Positions 32,868 through 41,593 of a stretch of DNA of 52,865 nt are shown here, in pieces. Below the pieces are notes generated by a model. That model worked only from the letters and a program-made list of their open reading frames with translations, was not told the origin of the DNA and did not search any database. Position 1 is the first letter of the stretch; every line of letters starts with the position of its first letter. The translations under genes were made by a program, and so were the position numbers. The stretch is taken from positions 1 through 52,865 of the forward strand of contig JAHYJO010000010.1 of the NCBI GenBank assembly GCA_019429125.1, in the 5' to 3' direction. Source of the stretch: Nanobdellati archaeon. Lineage in GTDB: Archaea > EX4484-52 > GLR71.

Positions 32868-33118
32868 TTCTACAAGAAACAATGGTATATTATAATTTTA
32901 TATGTTTTTTATCTTGTATATATTTCTATAGGAAATAAAGGTTTAAATAGTTATTGTTTGTAATTTGTTTTTAATTGTTTTGACCCTCACCCCTTTGTTT
33001 CTTTTGGAACCTTTTAATTTAATTAGTATTAGAATAAAATATAACATTGTTATATATTATATTAAAAAAAAATGTGTTTGTTTATGTAATGGTGTTCTAC
33101 TGGAAATAATGGTGTGAG
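32868..33118. other. Putative replication origin: ORB cluster beside cdc6
   Basis: Four ORB-like motifs with the core TTCyAnnrGAAAyaAwGG: 32868-32885 (+), 32924-32942 (+), 32987-33011 (minus strand, gttccaaaagaaacaaagg) and 33094-33118 (+, ttctactggaaataatgg). The last two share the full core plus a ggtgag-like tail and point in opposite directions. Between them lies an 80-bp, almost pure A/T stretch that could serve as the unwinding element. Position next to cdc6 is typical of archaeal oriC. Confidence 0.75.
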
Positions 33119-33139
33119 TGACAACCTAAAGGGGTAACT

Positions 33140-33718
33140 CTACAAAATGTTTCCACCTTGATAGTTGTTCTCTTTTTGGTCATTATAATGTGCATTTGAA
33201 TCTAAGATGTTGAAAGAAACTTGCATGAACCTTACACCGATGTCAATTGCTGCACCAGGCAAAGATGGTTTGAACATGACAGTCAAAATACCACGGTAAC
33301 CTGCTTCACCAAATCCTGTGACTATATCACACTGGCAATATCTGAAAAGTGATGATCTTGGTTCTATCTCAAAATTTGTGTTTTCAGGTGTGTTGAGCTT
33401 TTCGCAGGTGACGGCAAGGTATGTCTTTTTTTCGTCAAGATATATCAATGTGCCTTCTTTTAAGACTATAATATTCTCAGTCTTTAGGTTTTTTATGTGA
33501 TTTTCAAAACCTTTCAATACATATGCATTACCTAGTTTAGGTTTTATTGCGCTATTTTTATCTATTCTTAACTGGCCTGCCTTTTTTACTTCGATTAATA
33601 CAGCAAGCCTGAAATCAAAGCCATTTGCAGTTATTTGATAATCAATGTCTTTGTAATCAGAAATTATATTTTTCTCTTTTATGAGATTTTTCAGGGTTTC
33701 TTTGCTTAAGACTGTCAT
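33140..33718 (-). CDS. dCTP deaminase/dUTPase-family protein
   Basis: From ATG 33718 the protein has 192 residues. It has dUTPase/Dcd motifs: Pro-Arg-Ser-Ser-Leu-Phe-Arg (motif 2), Gly-Phe-Gly-Glu-Ala-Gly-Tyr-Arg-Gly (motif 3) and a Gln-Gly-Gly-Asn C-terminus. The family keeps uracil out of DNA by producing dUMP or dUTP control. It neighbours EndoQ, an enzyme that cuts at uracil and other deaminated bases, so the pair may serve one purpose. Which of the two activities it has cannot be decided from sequence alone. Confidence 0.85.
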   Translation of the reverse strand: MTVLSKETLKNLIKEKNIISDYKDIDYQITANGFDFRLAVLIEVKKAGQLRIDKNSAIKPKLGNAYVLKGFENHIKNLKTENIIVLKEGTLIYLDEKKTYLAVTCEKLNTPENTNFEIEPRSSLFRYCQCDIVTGFGEAGYRGILTVMFKPSLPGAAIDIGVRFMQVSFNILDSNAHYNDQKENNYQGGNIL

Positions 33719-33763
33719 AAATAATACCATAAAGATTTATGTTTTAAAATTTTAAAACTGTTT

Positions 33764-35083
33764 ATGTTAATTAATTGTGATTTTCATTCGCATTCAGGGT
33801 ATGCGGGCGGTGTGGGACAGATATCGCTTTTAGATCTTGAGGTTGCAATGGAAAAAAAAGGTATAGATGTTTTTGGGACTGGCGATTGTCTTCATCCACA
33901 ATGGCGAGAATTTTTAAAAGATAATCTTGTTGAAAGAAAAGAGGGACTTTTTTCAAACAAAGATAATAAGGCACGGTTTATGCTACAGACCGAAGTAATA
34001 TTTACTGCTGCTGTAGGTTCAGGCAGGAAATCTGTGCATACTGTCATTTTGTTTCCGTCATTTGAATCTGTTGAGAATACATGTAAGCTTTTAGATGGAA
34101 TGGGTGTCAAAAATACTATTGGAAGACCGTTCATAAAATGTGTTGATAGGGTTGATGTAAGTAATAGATTGTCAAAGATACTTGATGTTGATGATAAGAT
34201 TGAAGCTATACCTGCGCATGTCATGACACCTCAAGGTGTTTACGGATCAAATAATCCGATTGATAAGATGAAAGATTTTTATGGTGCTGCTACAGAGAGG
34301 ATAACAGCTGTTGAAACTGGGCTTTCGGCTGATCCTGAGATTCTTTCTTTGATACCTGAACTTGATGATTATTCGCTGATTTCAAACAGTGATGCGCACT
34401 CGGCTGCACTCAACAGGATGGGCCGTGAGTTTACAACTGTTGATACAACTTCTGTTTCTTATGGAAATATAATTGATTCTATAAGAAAGAATAAGATTGC
34501 AAGGACAGCAGAATTTAATCCTACTGAAGGCAGGTTCTTTCTTACGGGGCATAGGGCAGGCAAAAAAGGGCATAATGATGCTTATTGTGTGTTTTCACCA
34601 AAATATACACCTAAAGATAACAAGTGTCCCATATGCAGTAAAAAGCTTACAATAGGTGTCCTTGCGCGAGCATTACAGCTGAAAGAAATTCAGGGTGGTA
34701 CAAGACAATTTGGTGAACTGTCACCATCAACTAAAGATTTTGTCAGGATGGTGCCATTGGTTGAGGTCATTGCACATTCAATTGGTGTATTGTCTGTTGT
34801 CTCTGTAAAAGTTGTGGAACTTTATGAAAAAATTATAGGTATATTTGGAAATGAAGCGCGGATATGGTTTGAAAAAGATGAGACTATAAGGAAAAAGCTT
34901 GCTTCGGCTGAACTTTCAGATAATGTGATTGAAAATATAATTAAAGTTAAAAATGATGATTTCTGTTTTTCACCACCTGGGTTTGATGGAACTTACGGCA
35001 AGTTTAGTATTGGTGGGAAAGAAGATGTGTTTAATGTCAATTTAATATCTGGATATGTGCCAGGACAGAAAAGACTGTTTTAA
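33764..35083 (+). CDS. Endonuclease Q (EndoQ), PHP-domain DNA repair nuclease
   Basis: The 439-residue protein has an N-terminal PHP domain with the metal-binding Asp-Phe-His-Ser-His-Ser-Gly-Tyr motif at 6-13, a Gly-Thr-Gly-Asp-Cys-Leu-His-Pro segment, Ser-Asn-Ser-Asp-Ala-His further on, and a C-terminal zinc-binding module with Cys-Pro-Ile-Cys. EndoQ from Thermococcales nicks 5' of uracil, hypoxanthine and abasic sites. The call is by family recognition. Neighbouring Dcd and DP1 make repair of deaminated DNA at replication plausible. Confidence 0.88.
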   Translation: MLINCDFHSHSGYAGGVGQISLLDLEVAMEKKGIDVFGTGDCLHPQWREFLKDNLVERKEGLFSNKDNKARFMLQTEVIFTAAVGSGRKSVHTVILFPSFESVENTCKLLDGMGVKNTIGRPFIKCVDRVDVSNRLSKILDVDDKIEAIPAHVMTPQGVYGSNNPIDKMKDFYGAATERITAVETGLSADPEILSLIPELDDYSLISNSDAHSAALNRMGREFTTVDTTSVSYGNIIDSIRKNKIARTAEFNPTEGRFFLTGHRAGKKGHNDAYCVFSPKYTPKDNKCPICSKKLTIGVLARALQLKEIQGGTRQFGELSPSTKDFVRMVPLVEVIAHSIGVLSVVSVKVVELYEKIIGIFGNEARIWFEKDETIRKKLASAELSDNVIENIIKVKNDDFCFSPPGFDGTYGKFSIGGKEDVFNVNLISGYVPGQKRLF

Positions 35084-35173
35084 TTGCTTTAGATTTTTTG
35101 TTATTTTTAGATTTCTATATGTTTTGTTTAGTATTGTCTATAATTTTAAAACATTTAATTACTCAATTAGGGT

Positions 35174-36661
35174 ATGAAAGATATGAACAATAAAGATGTT
35201 GCTGGCATTTTCATTGATGCAGGTATACTTGCTGAGTCTGAAGCTGTTGATTATGTGGTTGATAAAGGTATTGATGCAGTTTTACTTTCTGAAAAACTTA
35301 TGAGTGCAGGCAAATTTTTTCTTACAAGAGAGGTTATTGAAGCTTTAGATAGAGAGGATAAAATTAAAGATATAGGAAATGTAGTTGAGGTCAAGGCTGC
35401 ATCAAAAAAGATTATAGCTAAAGATATTGCAGGGTCTGTCAAAGTGCACAGTAAAGCTGAAGAACCTCAAAATACTAAGACATTGACAGATTTTGTAGCT
35501 TATTTTAATGATAGGTATGAAAAGATAAAAAATATTATTTTGGCACACACTGAAGTTAAGAACACTATGTCTATAGGTAGGCTCAATGAGGCGACAGATG
35601 AAAAGAATGTTTGCGTGATAGCTATCATATCTGATATTAATATTAGTAAGAATGGGCATCACATATTGAATATTGAGGATCCGACAGGGACTATGACTGC
35701 AATAATCATGAAAGACAAAAATATAGGTGAAGATACAATTATTCCTGATGAAATCATAGCAGTATTTGGAAGTGTGAGTAATGGTACTATGTTTGTAAAC
35801 AGTATGGTTTTTCCTGACGTGCCTGTCATGAATAGCTATGACAAGAGGATTGAGGATGACGTGAGCGCAGTACTTATATCTGATATCCATATGGGTAGTA
35901 ATGAGTATCTGCAGAAGGTTGAGGACAGGTTTATTAAATGGCTTAAAAGTGGGGATGATAGTGCGGGAAAAGTCAAGTATATCTGCATATCAGGGGATAA
36001 TGTTGACGGCGTCGGCATATATCCAGGGCAGAAACAGGACCTTAAGATTGTAGACATTTATAATCAGTATCTTGCATTTGAAAAGTTTATTGAAAGAATT
36101 CCTGAATATATTGAGATTGTCATCATTCCTGGAAACCATGATGCTGTACGTCTTGCTGAACCACAGCCGTCAATTGGTAAGAATTATTTTCCTAACATTA
36201 CAAGTTTTAAGAATGTTCATCTGGGACCTAATCCATGTCGGGTGGAACTTCACGCTATGAATGGGAGGGTAGGTGTGGATGTGCTCATGTATCATGGTTA
36301 CAGTTTCACGAAGATAATTAATGCAATACCTTCACTTCGCGTGAAAGGAATGGACCAGCCTGAATATGTTATGACTGAGCTTCTTCGGAAACGGCATTTG
36401 GCGCCTATGTATAAGTCCACGCAGCTTATGCCATCAGGGGATGATCCGCATGTCATAAAGAGTGTTCCTGATATATTTCAGACGGGAGATCTTCACTCGT
36501 TTGCAGTCAAGACATATAGGGGTGTGTTGATGGTGTCTGCTTCAACGTTTCAGGGACAGACGTCGTTTATGGATCGTGTGGGGCATGAGTCTAATCCGGG
36601 TAAGGTTACAGTTGTTTCTTTAAAAGATAAGAGACCCAAGGTCTTGGATCTTTTGAATTGA
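35174..36661 (+). CDS. DNA polymerase D small subunit DP1 (3'-5' exonuclease)
   Basis: The 495-residue DP1 carries the calcineurin-like phosphoesterase set: Ser-Asp-Ile-His-Met-Gly at 236-241, Ser-Gly-Asp-Asn-Val-Asp, Pro-Gly-Asn-His-Asp, Tyr-His-Gly-Tyr-Ser and Thr-Gly-Asp-Leu-His-Ser-Phe. All metal ligands are intact, so proofreading should be active. An OB-fold region precedes (about 130-215) and an N-terminal helical domain starts the protein. ATG 35174 is close to an agggt sequence; ATG 35183 is an alternative. Confidence 0.94.
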   Translation: MKDMNNKDVAGIFIDAGILAESEAVDYVVDKGIDAVLLSEKLMSAGKFFLTREVIEALDREDKIKDIGNVVEVKAASKKIIAKDIAGSVKVHSKAEEPQNTKTLTDFVAYFNDRYEKIKNIILAHTEVKNTMSIGRLNEATDEKNVCVIAIISDINISKNGHHILNIEDPTGTMTAIIMKDKNIGEDTIIPDEIIAVFGSVSNGTMFVNSMVFPDVPVMNSYDKRIEDDVSAVLISDIHMGSNEYLQKVEDRFIKWLKSGDDSAGKVKYICISGDNVDGVGIYPGQKQDLKIVDIYNQYLAFEKFIERIPEYIEIVIIPGNHDAVRLAEPQPSIGKNYFPNITSFKNVHLGPNPCRVELHAMNGRVGVDVLMYHGYSFTKIINAIPSLRVKGMDQPEYVMTELLRKRHLAPMYKSTQLMPSGDDPHVIKSVPDIFQTGDLHSFAVKTYRGVLMVSASTFQGQTSFMDRVGHESNPGKVTVVSLKDKRPKVLDLLN

Positions 36662-36903
36662 TGTTTTTTCGTAAATGTTTTCAGAAGGGAATTAAAAGAC
36701 CGGGCAGAGTTACTTGCGCCCGGTCGGGGGTTTGGATTTATTGAGGGACTATAAGTATTATTGGTAAATTGAGTATATATAGTTTTCTGTAAATGTTGAT
36801 ATATATGTTATTATTTTATGTATTTATTGTTAGTTTTTTTGTTTAATTATGTATTTATTTACATATTTTTATATACAACCTTATCTAAATTGTCATATGT
36901 GAT
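36662..36903. other. Intergenic region with a GC-rich hairpin
   Basis: There is no gene. At 36698-36725 an 8-bp GC-rich stem, gaccgggc/gcccggtc, encloses a 12-nt loop. It stands out from the AT-rich surroundings and is followed by a G run rather than a T run, so it is not a simple intrinsic terminator. The rest holds AT-rich direct repeats (ttatgtatttatt twice near 36815-36860) and a TATA-like tttttatata about 30 nt before the next gene. Confidence 0.6.
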
Positions 36904-37389
36904 GTGATGGATTTATCAGATAATGAGAAAAAAATACTTTTGTATCTTTTTGATAACCCTCTTGCAACTAATCATACTATTGCCACATACATGAACATAC
37001 ATCATGCAACTGTTAGCGCCATAAGAAAGAAGCTTGAGGAAACGGCTGGGCTGTCTTATAAAGTGGATATAAATCCAAAGAAAGCAGGACTAGATGGGGT
37101 TTATGTGATATATTTTTCTCTTAATCCTGCTTCAAGAGGTGAAAAAGAATTTTCCGCTTTTGTAACGATGGTTCAAAATATTGAAGGAGTAATTGGGGTG
37201 GGGCTTGTTACAAACAGTGTTTGGGACGGTTGGTTTAGGGTGATTTCTAATCCTTTTGATTCTGATAGGATATTTTTTATTTTAAAAAGAAAGATTGGTA
37301 GTTATGTGGATAAGATAGAGATAATAAAATATGCAGATGCACGAGAGTCGGGTGCGCAGAACATGAATAAACTAATTGAGATGCTGTAA
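36904..37389 (+). CDS. Winged-helix transcription regulator
   Basis: The 161-residue protein has an N-terminal winged helix (Asn-Glu-Lys-Lys-Ile-Leu-Leu-Tyr-Leu through Ala-Thr-Val-Ser-Ala-Ile-Arg-Lys-Lys-Leu) and a C-terminal domain with a Gly-Val-Gly-Leu-Val-Thr-Asn-Ser strand. It resembles Lrp/AsnC-like regulators in layout but has no clear RAM motif. It lies between the PolD subunit genes, so it could control them; that is inferred only from position. Confidence 0.72.
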   Translation: MMDLSDNEKKILLYLFDNPLATNHTIATYMNIHHATVSAIRKKLEETAGLSYKVDINPKKAGLDGVYVIYFSLNPASRGEKEFSAFVTMVQNIEGVIGVGLVTNSVWDGWFRVISNPFDSDRIFFILKRKIGSYVDKIEIIKYADARESGAQNMNKLIEML

Positions 37390-37393
37390 GGGT

Positions 37394-37594
37394 TCAGCCC
37401 AGGATAGAGATTATTGCGGGTGCAACATATTTTGTGTCAATAGGGTTATTGAAAGATAATATTATGTTTTTCTTATCATTTTCATTATCAGTATTAGCTA
37501 TATCATAGTCGCCTATCATTTCAGAATTGCCGAGTTTTTTTAGTAGCTCATCTGTGTTTCCTTTAGCCATGAGTTCAATAGTTCGTATAAACAT
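37394..37594 (-). CDS. Hypothetical 66-residue protein
   Basis: An ATG at 37594 gives a 66-residue acidic protein with an N-terminal helix (Glu-Leu-Met-Ala-Lys-Gly) and a Lys-Tyr-Val-Ala-Pro-Ala-Ile-Ile-Ser-Ile-Leu ending. No family is recognised. It converges on the preceding regulator with a 4-nt gap and diverges from the DP2 gene. It is plausible as a real small gene because it fills the gap neatly. Confidence 0.5.
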   Translation of the reverse strand: MFIRTIELMAKGNTDELLKKLGNSEMIGDYDIANTDNENDKKNIILSFNNPIDTKYVAPAIISILG

Positions 37595-37798
37595 GTTTTA
37601 TAACCTCTTAAGTTTTAAAAGCAATATCATATGATGTGGTGTTATATTACTATACGTGTATAAGACTAGAAAAGTATATAAATCTGAAATATAAGTATAT
37701 ATATTCTTTGTTGTGCGTCTCTTAAACACAACAAGGTTTAATATCTTTTTCAAACAAATATTATAAAAATAGACATTAAAAGTTATATTATTCTTACG

Positions 37799-40700
37799 GT
37801 GGTCATTGATTTGGAAATAGATAAGGAGACAAAAGAATATTTTGATTCTCTGGATAGTGAGATAGATAAGGCGTATGAGCTTGCAGGTAGGGCTAGGCAA
37901 ATGAATCTAGACCCTGAGCAGAAGGTAGATATACCTATAGCTGAAGATTTGGCTGCGCGTGTTGAGGGGCTTGTCTCTATGATATTTCCAGAATTTATAG
38001 GGTCGGGCCTTAAGGAAGGCATACGTGAACTTGAAGCTGAATATGGCAAGAATGATGAGCGGGTCGCGCTTGTGGTATCTGAAAGGGTCGCTAAAGAAAG
38101 ATATTCTAAATTCGAATCTAAAGAGAGAGCGATTGAAGGAGGCATAAGAGTAGGTCTTGCGTATCTTACTTTAGGTGTCGTGACTGCGCCTCTTGAAGGT
38201 ATTAGTTCTGTGAATATAAAAGACGGTTATATTTCAATATATTATTCTGGACCTATCAGAAGTGCTGGGGGAACAGCATCAGCTATGTCGGTCCTTATAG
38301 CTGATTACCTTCGGAAAAAGATGGGTCTTGCTAAATATGAGGCAAATGAGACTGAAAGGAAAAGGTATGCAGCTGAAGTTGAAGATTATTACAGGCTTGT
38401 TGGGATGCAGTATCATCCGATTGATAAAGAGATTGAGATGATAATAGAAAATGTCAATGTGTGCCTTGATGGGGATCCTACTGAAAAGTTTGAGGTGTCA
38501 AACTATAAGGATCTACCTAGAGTTGAGACAAACCGTATTCGTGGAGGTATGTGTCTTGTTGTGGGTGAAGGGCTTACGTTAAAGGCACCAAAGCTTCTTA
38601 AAAGAGTAAACAAGTTCGGCAAAGAGTTTGATTTTGAGGACTGGTTATGGTTGGAAAAATATAATGAGCTTAAATTGAGCGTGAACTCGGTTAAAACTGA
38701 GGGCGTTGAAGTTGACGTGAAATACACGCCGTCTACAAAATACATTTCTAAAGTGATTGCGGGAAGACCTATACTGTCACATCCGGCACGGCCTGGTGGG
38801 TTCAGGTTAAGGTATGGTAGGTCGAGGACGTCAGGTATTGCGGCCACTGCACTTCACCCCGGTGTTTTTCATCTTACGCAGTTTGTGGCTGTAGGCACTC
38901 AGCTTGCGACTGAGTTACCTGGCAAGGCAACGGTATGCGCACCTGTGGATACTGTTGAGCCACCTGTCGTACTTTTAAAAGATGGTACGGTACGAAAGAT
39001 AATAACGGCCTACGATGCAAAGAAATACAGGGGCCAGGTACATAAGATATTGTCTATGGGGGACATACTTATACCTTATGGTGAATTTGTGAGTCAGAAC
39101 CACATACTTCTGCCGTCTTGTTACTGCGAGGAATGGTGGGGGCTTGAAGTTCTTCGTGAGATGAAAGATAAAAAATGCTCAATTGATGCAATACCGTTTG
39201 CAAACAAGCCGTATAAAATACCGTCATTTGATTCTGCTGTAATCATATCAAAAGAGTTGTCAGTGCCTATGCATCCTGTGTACAATCATTTCTGGCATGA
39301 CCTGTCAAAAGATGAACTTGCAAATCTTGTTCGTGCGGTTGCTATGGGTACTGTTGTAGGAGATACTTTGTTGATTGATTGTTCTGTTAAGAAGATGCTT
39401 GAGGTGTTATGCATACTTCACAGGGTGGATGAGACTTCTGGGAACGTTGTTTTTGATAAGGATGAGATGGATACAATCCTATTCACGTTGGGCAATCCGT
39501 CTAGTGTGAATGTGGATAAGTTATGTACAGTTGTAGACAAATCTAAAAATACGGTTGAGGCAATATCATCACTTTCAGGAGTTGTGTTCCATGAGAAAGG
39601 CATTACACGTGTAGGGCTTAAGATGGGAAGGCCTGAAAAAGCTGAAAGACGGCTTATGAAAGGAAGACCACAGGTAATATTTCCTTGTGGTGAAGAGGGA
39701 GGCAGGATGAGAAATCTGATGGAATCGTATTCTGCAGGTAAAGTGTCTTCATATTTTCCGACTTTTAGATGTCCTAAGTGCAACATGCAGGCATACGGCA
39801 AGATATGCTTTAAATGTGGTGATAACACACAGGAATACAGGTTCTGTTCAAAATGTAAAAAGAGCGTTCCTGACAAAGAGCATTGTGGATATCCGACAGA
39901 CAGGTTTAGGCATGTGCAGATTAATCCAAAAGAGGCAATCGATATTGCAGCAAAGAATTTGGGGATTAAAGTGTTGCCAAAACTGCTTAAGGGTGTGAAG
40001 GGTGCATCTGGGCGCGATAAAGACATGGAGATTATTGAGAAAGGACTATTGCGTGAAAAGTATGGGCTTTATGTGAACAAGGATGGGACTACACGATATG
40101 ATGCAAGTGATGTGCCTATAAGTCATTTCAAGCCTAAAGAGATTGATGTCAGCATAACGGTGTTGAAAAAACACGGGTATGTCAATGATGTCTACGGAAA
40201 ACCGCTCATAGATGATAATCAGGTTTTAGAACTCAAGGTGCAGGACATCATCATATCTGACAATTCTGATTTTTCTAGTGCTGATTATTTCATTAACGTG
40301 TGTAAATTTGTTGATGAGCTTCTTGTCAAGGTGTATGGTCTTGAACCGTATTATAACGTGAAGAAGAAAGAAGATCTTGTGGGGCAGATGGTGATAGGGC
40401 TTGCGCCACATACGTCTGCGGGGATTATTGGTAGGATTATCGGGTTTACGCCGGCCAAAGTATGTTATGCACACCCGTTTTGGCACTCTGCTAAAAGACG
40501 GAACTGTGACGGTGATGAAGATTCTATACTGTTACTTATGGACGCGCTTGTTAATTTCTCTAGGAAATTCTTACCTACTACTCGTGGGGCTGCTACAATG
40601 GATGCGCCACTTGTTCTTACTACACATCTTGATCCTGAAGAGGTAGATGATGAGGCATGGAGTGTTGATATTGTTGATTCATATCCGTTGACATTTTATG

Positions 40701-41263
40701 AAGATACAATGGAGTACAAGAAACCATGGGAAATAAGAGATAAGATTGAGCTTGTTGAAAACAGGATGGGTAAGCCTGGCGTGTATCATTCCATGTTCAC
40801 GCATGATACTGATAATTTAAATGATGCAGTTTTTAAGTCACGTTATGTTGTTTTAGAGACTATGAGCGAAAAGCTTGATGCACAGCTTAAGCTGGCTACA
40901 CAGGCGGTTGCTGTTGACGAAAGTGATGTGTCTGAAAAGATTTTAGAGAAACATCTCTTAAAAGATATAAAAGGTAATATGAGGACGTTTTCAGGGCAGA
41001 GGCTTCGTTGCGTGACCTGTAATGAGAAATATCGTCGTGTGCCTTTGACTGGTAAATGTTCTGCATGTGGAGGTAAACTGCTTCTTACAGTATCTGAAGG
41101 GACAATTCGTAAATATATTGAGCCGTCAAAACATATTATGAATAATTTTGAGGTCAGTTTATATTTGAGGCAACAATTCGCAATTTTAGAAGCCGAGGTT
41201 GATGCATTTTTCGGTAAACGCGCAAGACAGTTTAAGCTTGGCATGTTTGGCAAGAAAGACTAA
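37799..41263 (+). CDS. DNA polymerase D large subunit DP2
   Basis: The 1154-residue catalytic subunit starts at GTG 37799. It has the active-site Asn-Cys-Asp-Gly-Asp-Glu-Asp motif with Asp904 and Asp906, the conserved Gly-Pro-Ile-Arg-Ser-Ala-Gly-Gly-Thr and His-Pro-Phe-Trp-His-Ser-Ala-Lys-Arg-Arg segments, and zinc fingers near 660-700 and 1080-1095. No intein interrupts it. The last residues, Gln-Phe-Lys-Leu-Gly-Met-Phe-Gly, resemble a PCNA-binding PIP box. Four ORB-like motifs follow the stop codon within 280 bp. Confidence 0.95.
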   Translation: MVIDLEIDKETKEYFDSLDSEIDKAYELAGRARQMNLDPEQKVDIPIAEDLAARVEGLVSMIFPEFIGSGLKEGIRELEAEYGKNDERVALVVSERVAKERYSKFESKERAIEGGIRVGLAYLTLGVVTAPLEGISSVNIKDGYISIYYSGPIRSAGGTASAMSVLIADYLRKKMGLAKYEANETERKRYAAEVEDYYRLVGMQYHPIDKEIEMIIENVNVCLDGDPTEKFEVSNYKDLPRVETNRIRGGMCLVVGEGLTLKAPKLLKRVNKFGKEFDFEDWLWLEKYNELKLSVNSVKTEGVEVDVKYTPSTKYISKVIAGRPILSHPARPGGFRLRYGRSRTSGIAATALHPGVFHLTQFVAVGTQLATELPGKATVCAPVDTVEPPVVLLKDGTVRKIITAYDAKKYRGQVHKILSMGDILIPYGEFVSQNHILLPSCYCEEWWGLEVLREMKDKKCSIDAIPFANKPYKIPSFDSAVIISKELSVPMHPVYNHFWHDLSKDELANLVRAVAMGTVVGDTLLIDCSVKKMLEVLCILHRVDETSGNVVFDKDEMDTILFTLGNPSSVNVDKLCTVVDKSKNTVEAISSLSGVVFHEKGITRVGLKMGRPEKAERRLMKGRPQVIFPCGEEGGRMRNLMESYSAGKVSSYFPTFRCPKCNMQAYGKICFKCGDNTQEYRFCSKCKKSVPDKEHCGYPTDRFRHVQINPKEAIDIAAKNLGIKVLPKLLKGVKGASGRDKDMEIIEKGLLREKYGLYVNKDGTTRYDASDVPISHFKPKEIDVSITVLKKHGYVNDVYGKPLIDDNQVLELKVQDIIISDNSDFSSADYFINVCKFVDELLVKVYGLEPYYNVKKKEDLVGQMVIGLAPHTSAGIIGRIIGFTPAKVCYAHPFWHSAKRRNCDGDEDSILLLMDALVNFSRKFLPTTRGAATMDAPLVLTTHLDPEEVDDEAWSVDIVDSYPLTFYEDTMEYKKPWEIRDKIELVENRMGKPGVYHSMFTHDTDNLNDAVFKSRYVVLETMSEKLDAQLKLATQAVAVDESDVSEKILEKHLLKDIKGNMRTFSGQRLRCVTCNEKYRRVPLTGKCSACGGKLLLTVSEGTIRKYIEPSKHIMNNFEVSLYLRQQFAILEAEVDAFFGKRARQFKLGMFGKKD

Positions 41264-41295
41264 TTGGGTGATTGAACCAAAATATATATAAGCAT

Positions 41296-41540
41296 GTTCC
41301 ATAAGAAATGAACAGGTCGTGTACCTTTTGTTGTCATGTGTGCATAGGAAATGAAGGGGTGTGTTGTTGAGATGTAGCATCCACCAAAACCTTTATAAAC
41401 CTCTCCATAGGAAATGATGGGGTTTCCGTGAAGGTTGCATTATTCATGTGAGAGATAAGTATGGTCGCTGTTTCTTGTTTTGTGTTTTAAAAAGTTGCTG
41501 GTTGCGTATTTTTGGGTGTTCCATAAGAAATGAACGGGTG
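41296..41540 (+). other. Second ORB-like cluster downstream of DP2
   Basis: Four motifs in the same orientation: 41296-41321 (ttccataagaaatgaacagg), 41340-41363 (gcataggaaatgaagggg), 41401-41425 (tccataggaaatgatgggg) and 41518-41540 (ttccataagaaatgaacggg). All match the ORB plan of a ttcca/ggaa dyad followed by a G-rich tail. The 330-bp gap has no gene. It may be a second origin, an auxiliary Orc1/Cdc6 binding region, or a titration site. Confidence 0.65.
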
Positions 41541-41593
41541 TTAATTTCACATAACTTTTGTTTGTTTACGTGAAGTTGAAATAAATTGTTTTT

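Noticed and set aside
36698-36760. Possible tRNA gene because of the GC-rich stem
   Set aside because: No T-arm, anticodon arm or acceptor pairing could be laid out.
37799-41263. Checked DP2 for an intein
   Set aside because: Length and continuous conserved blocks leave no room for one.
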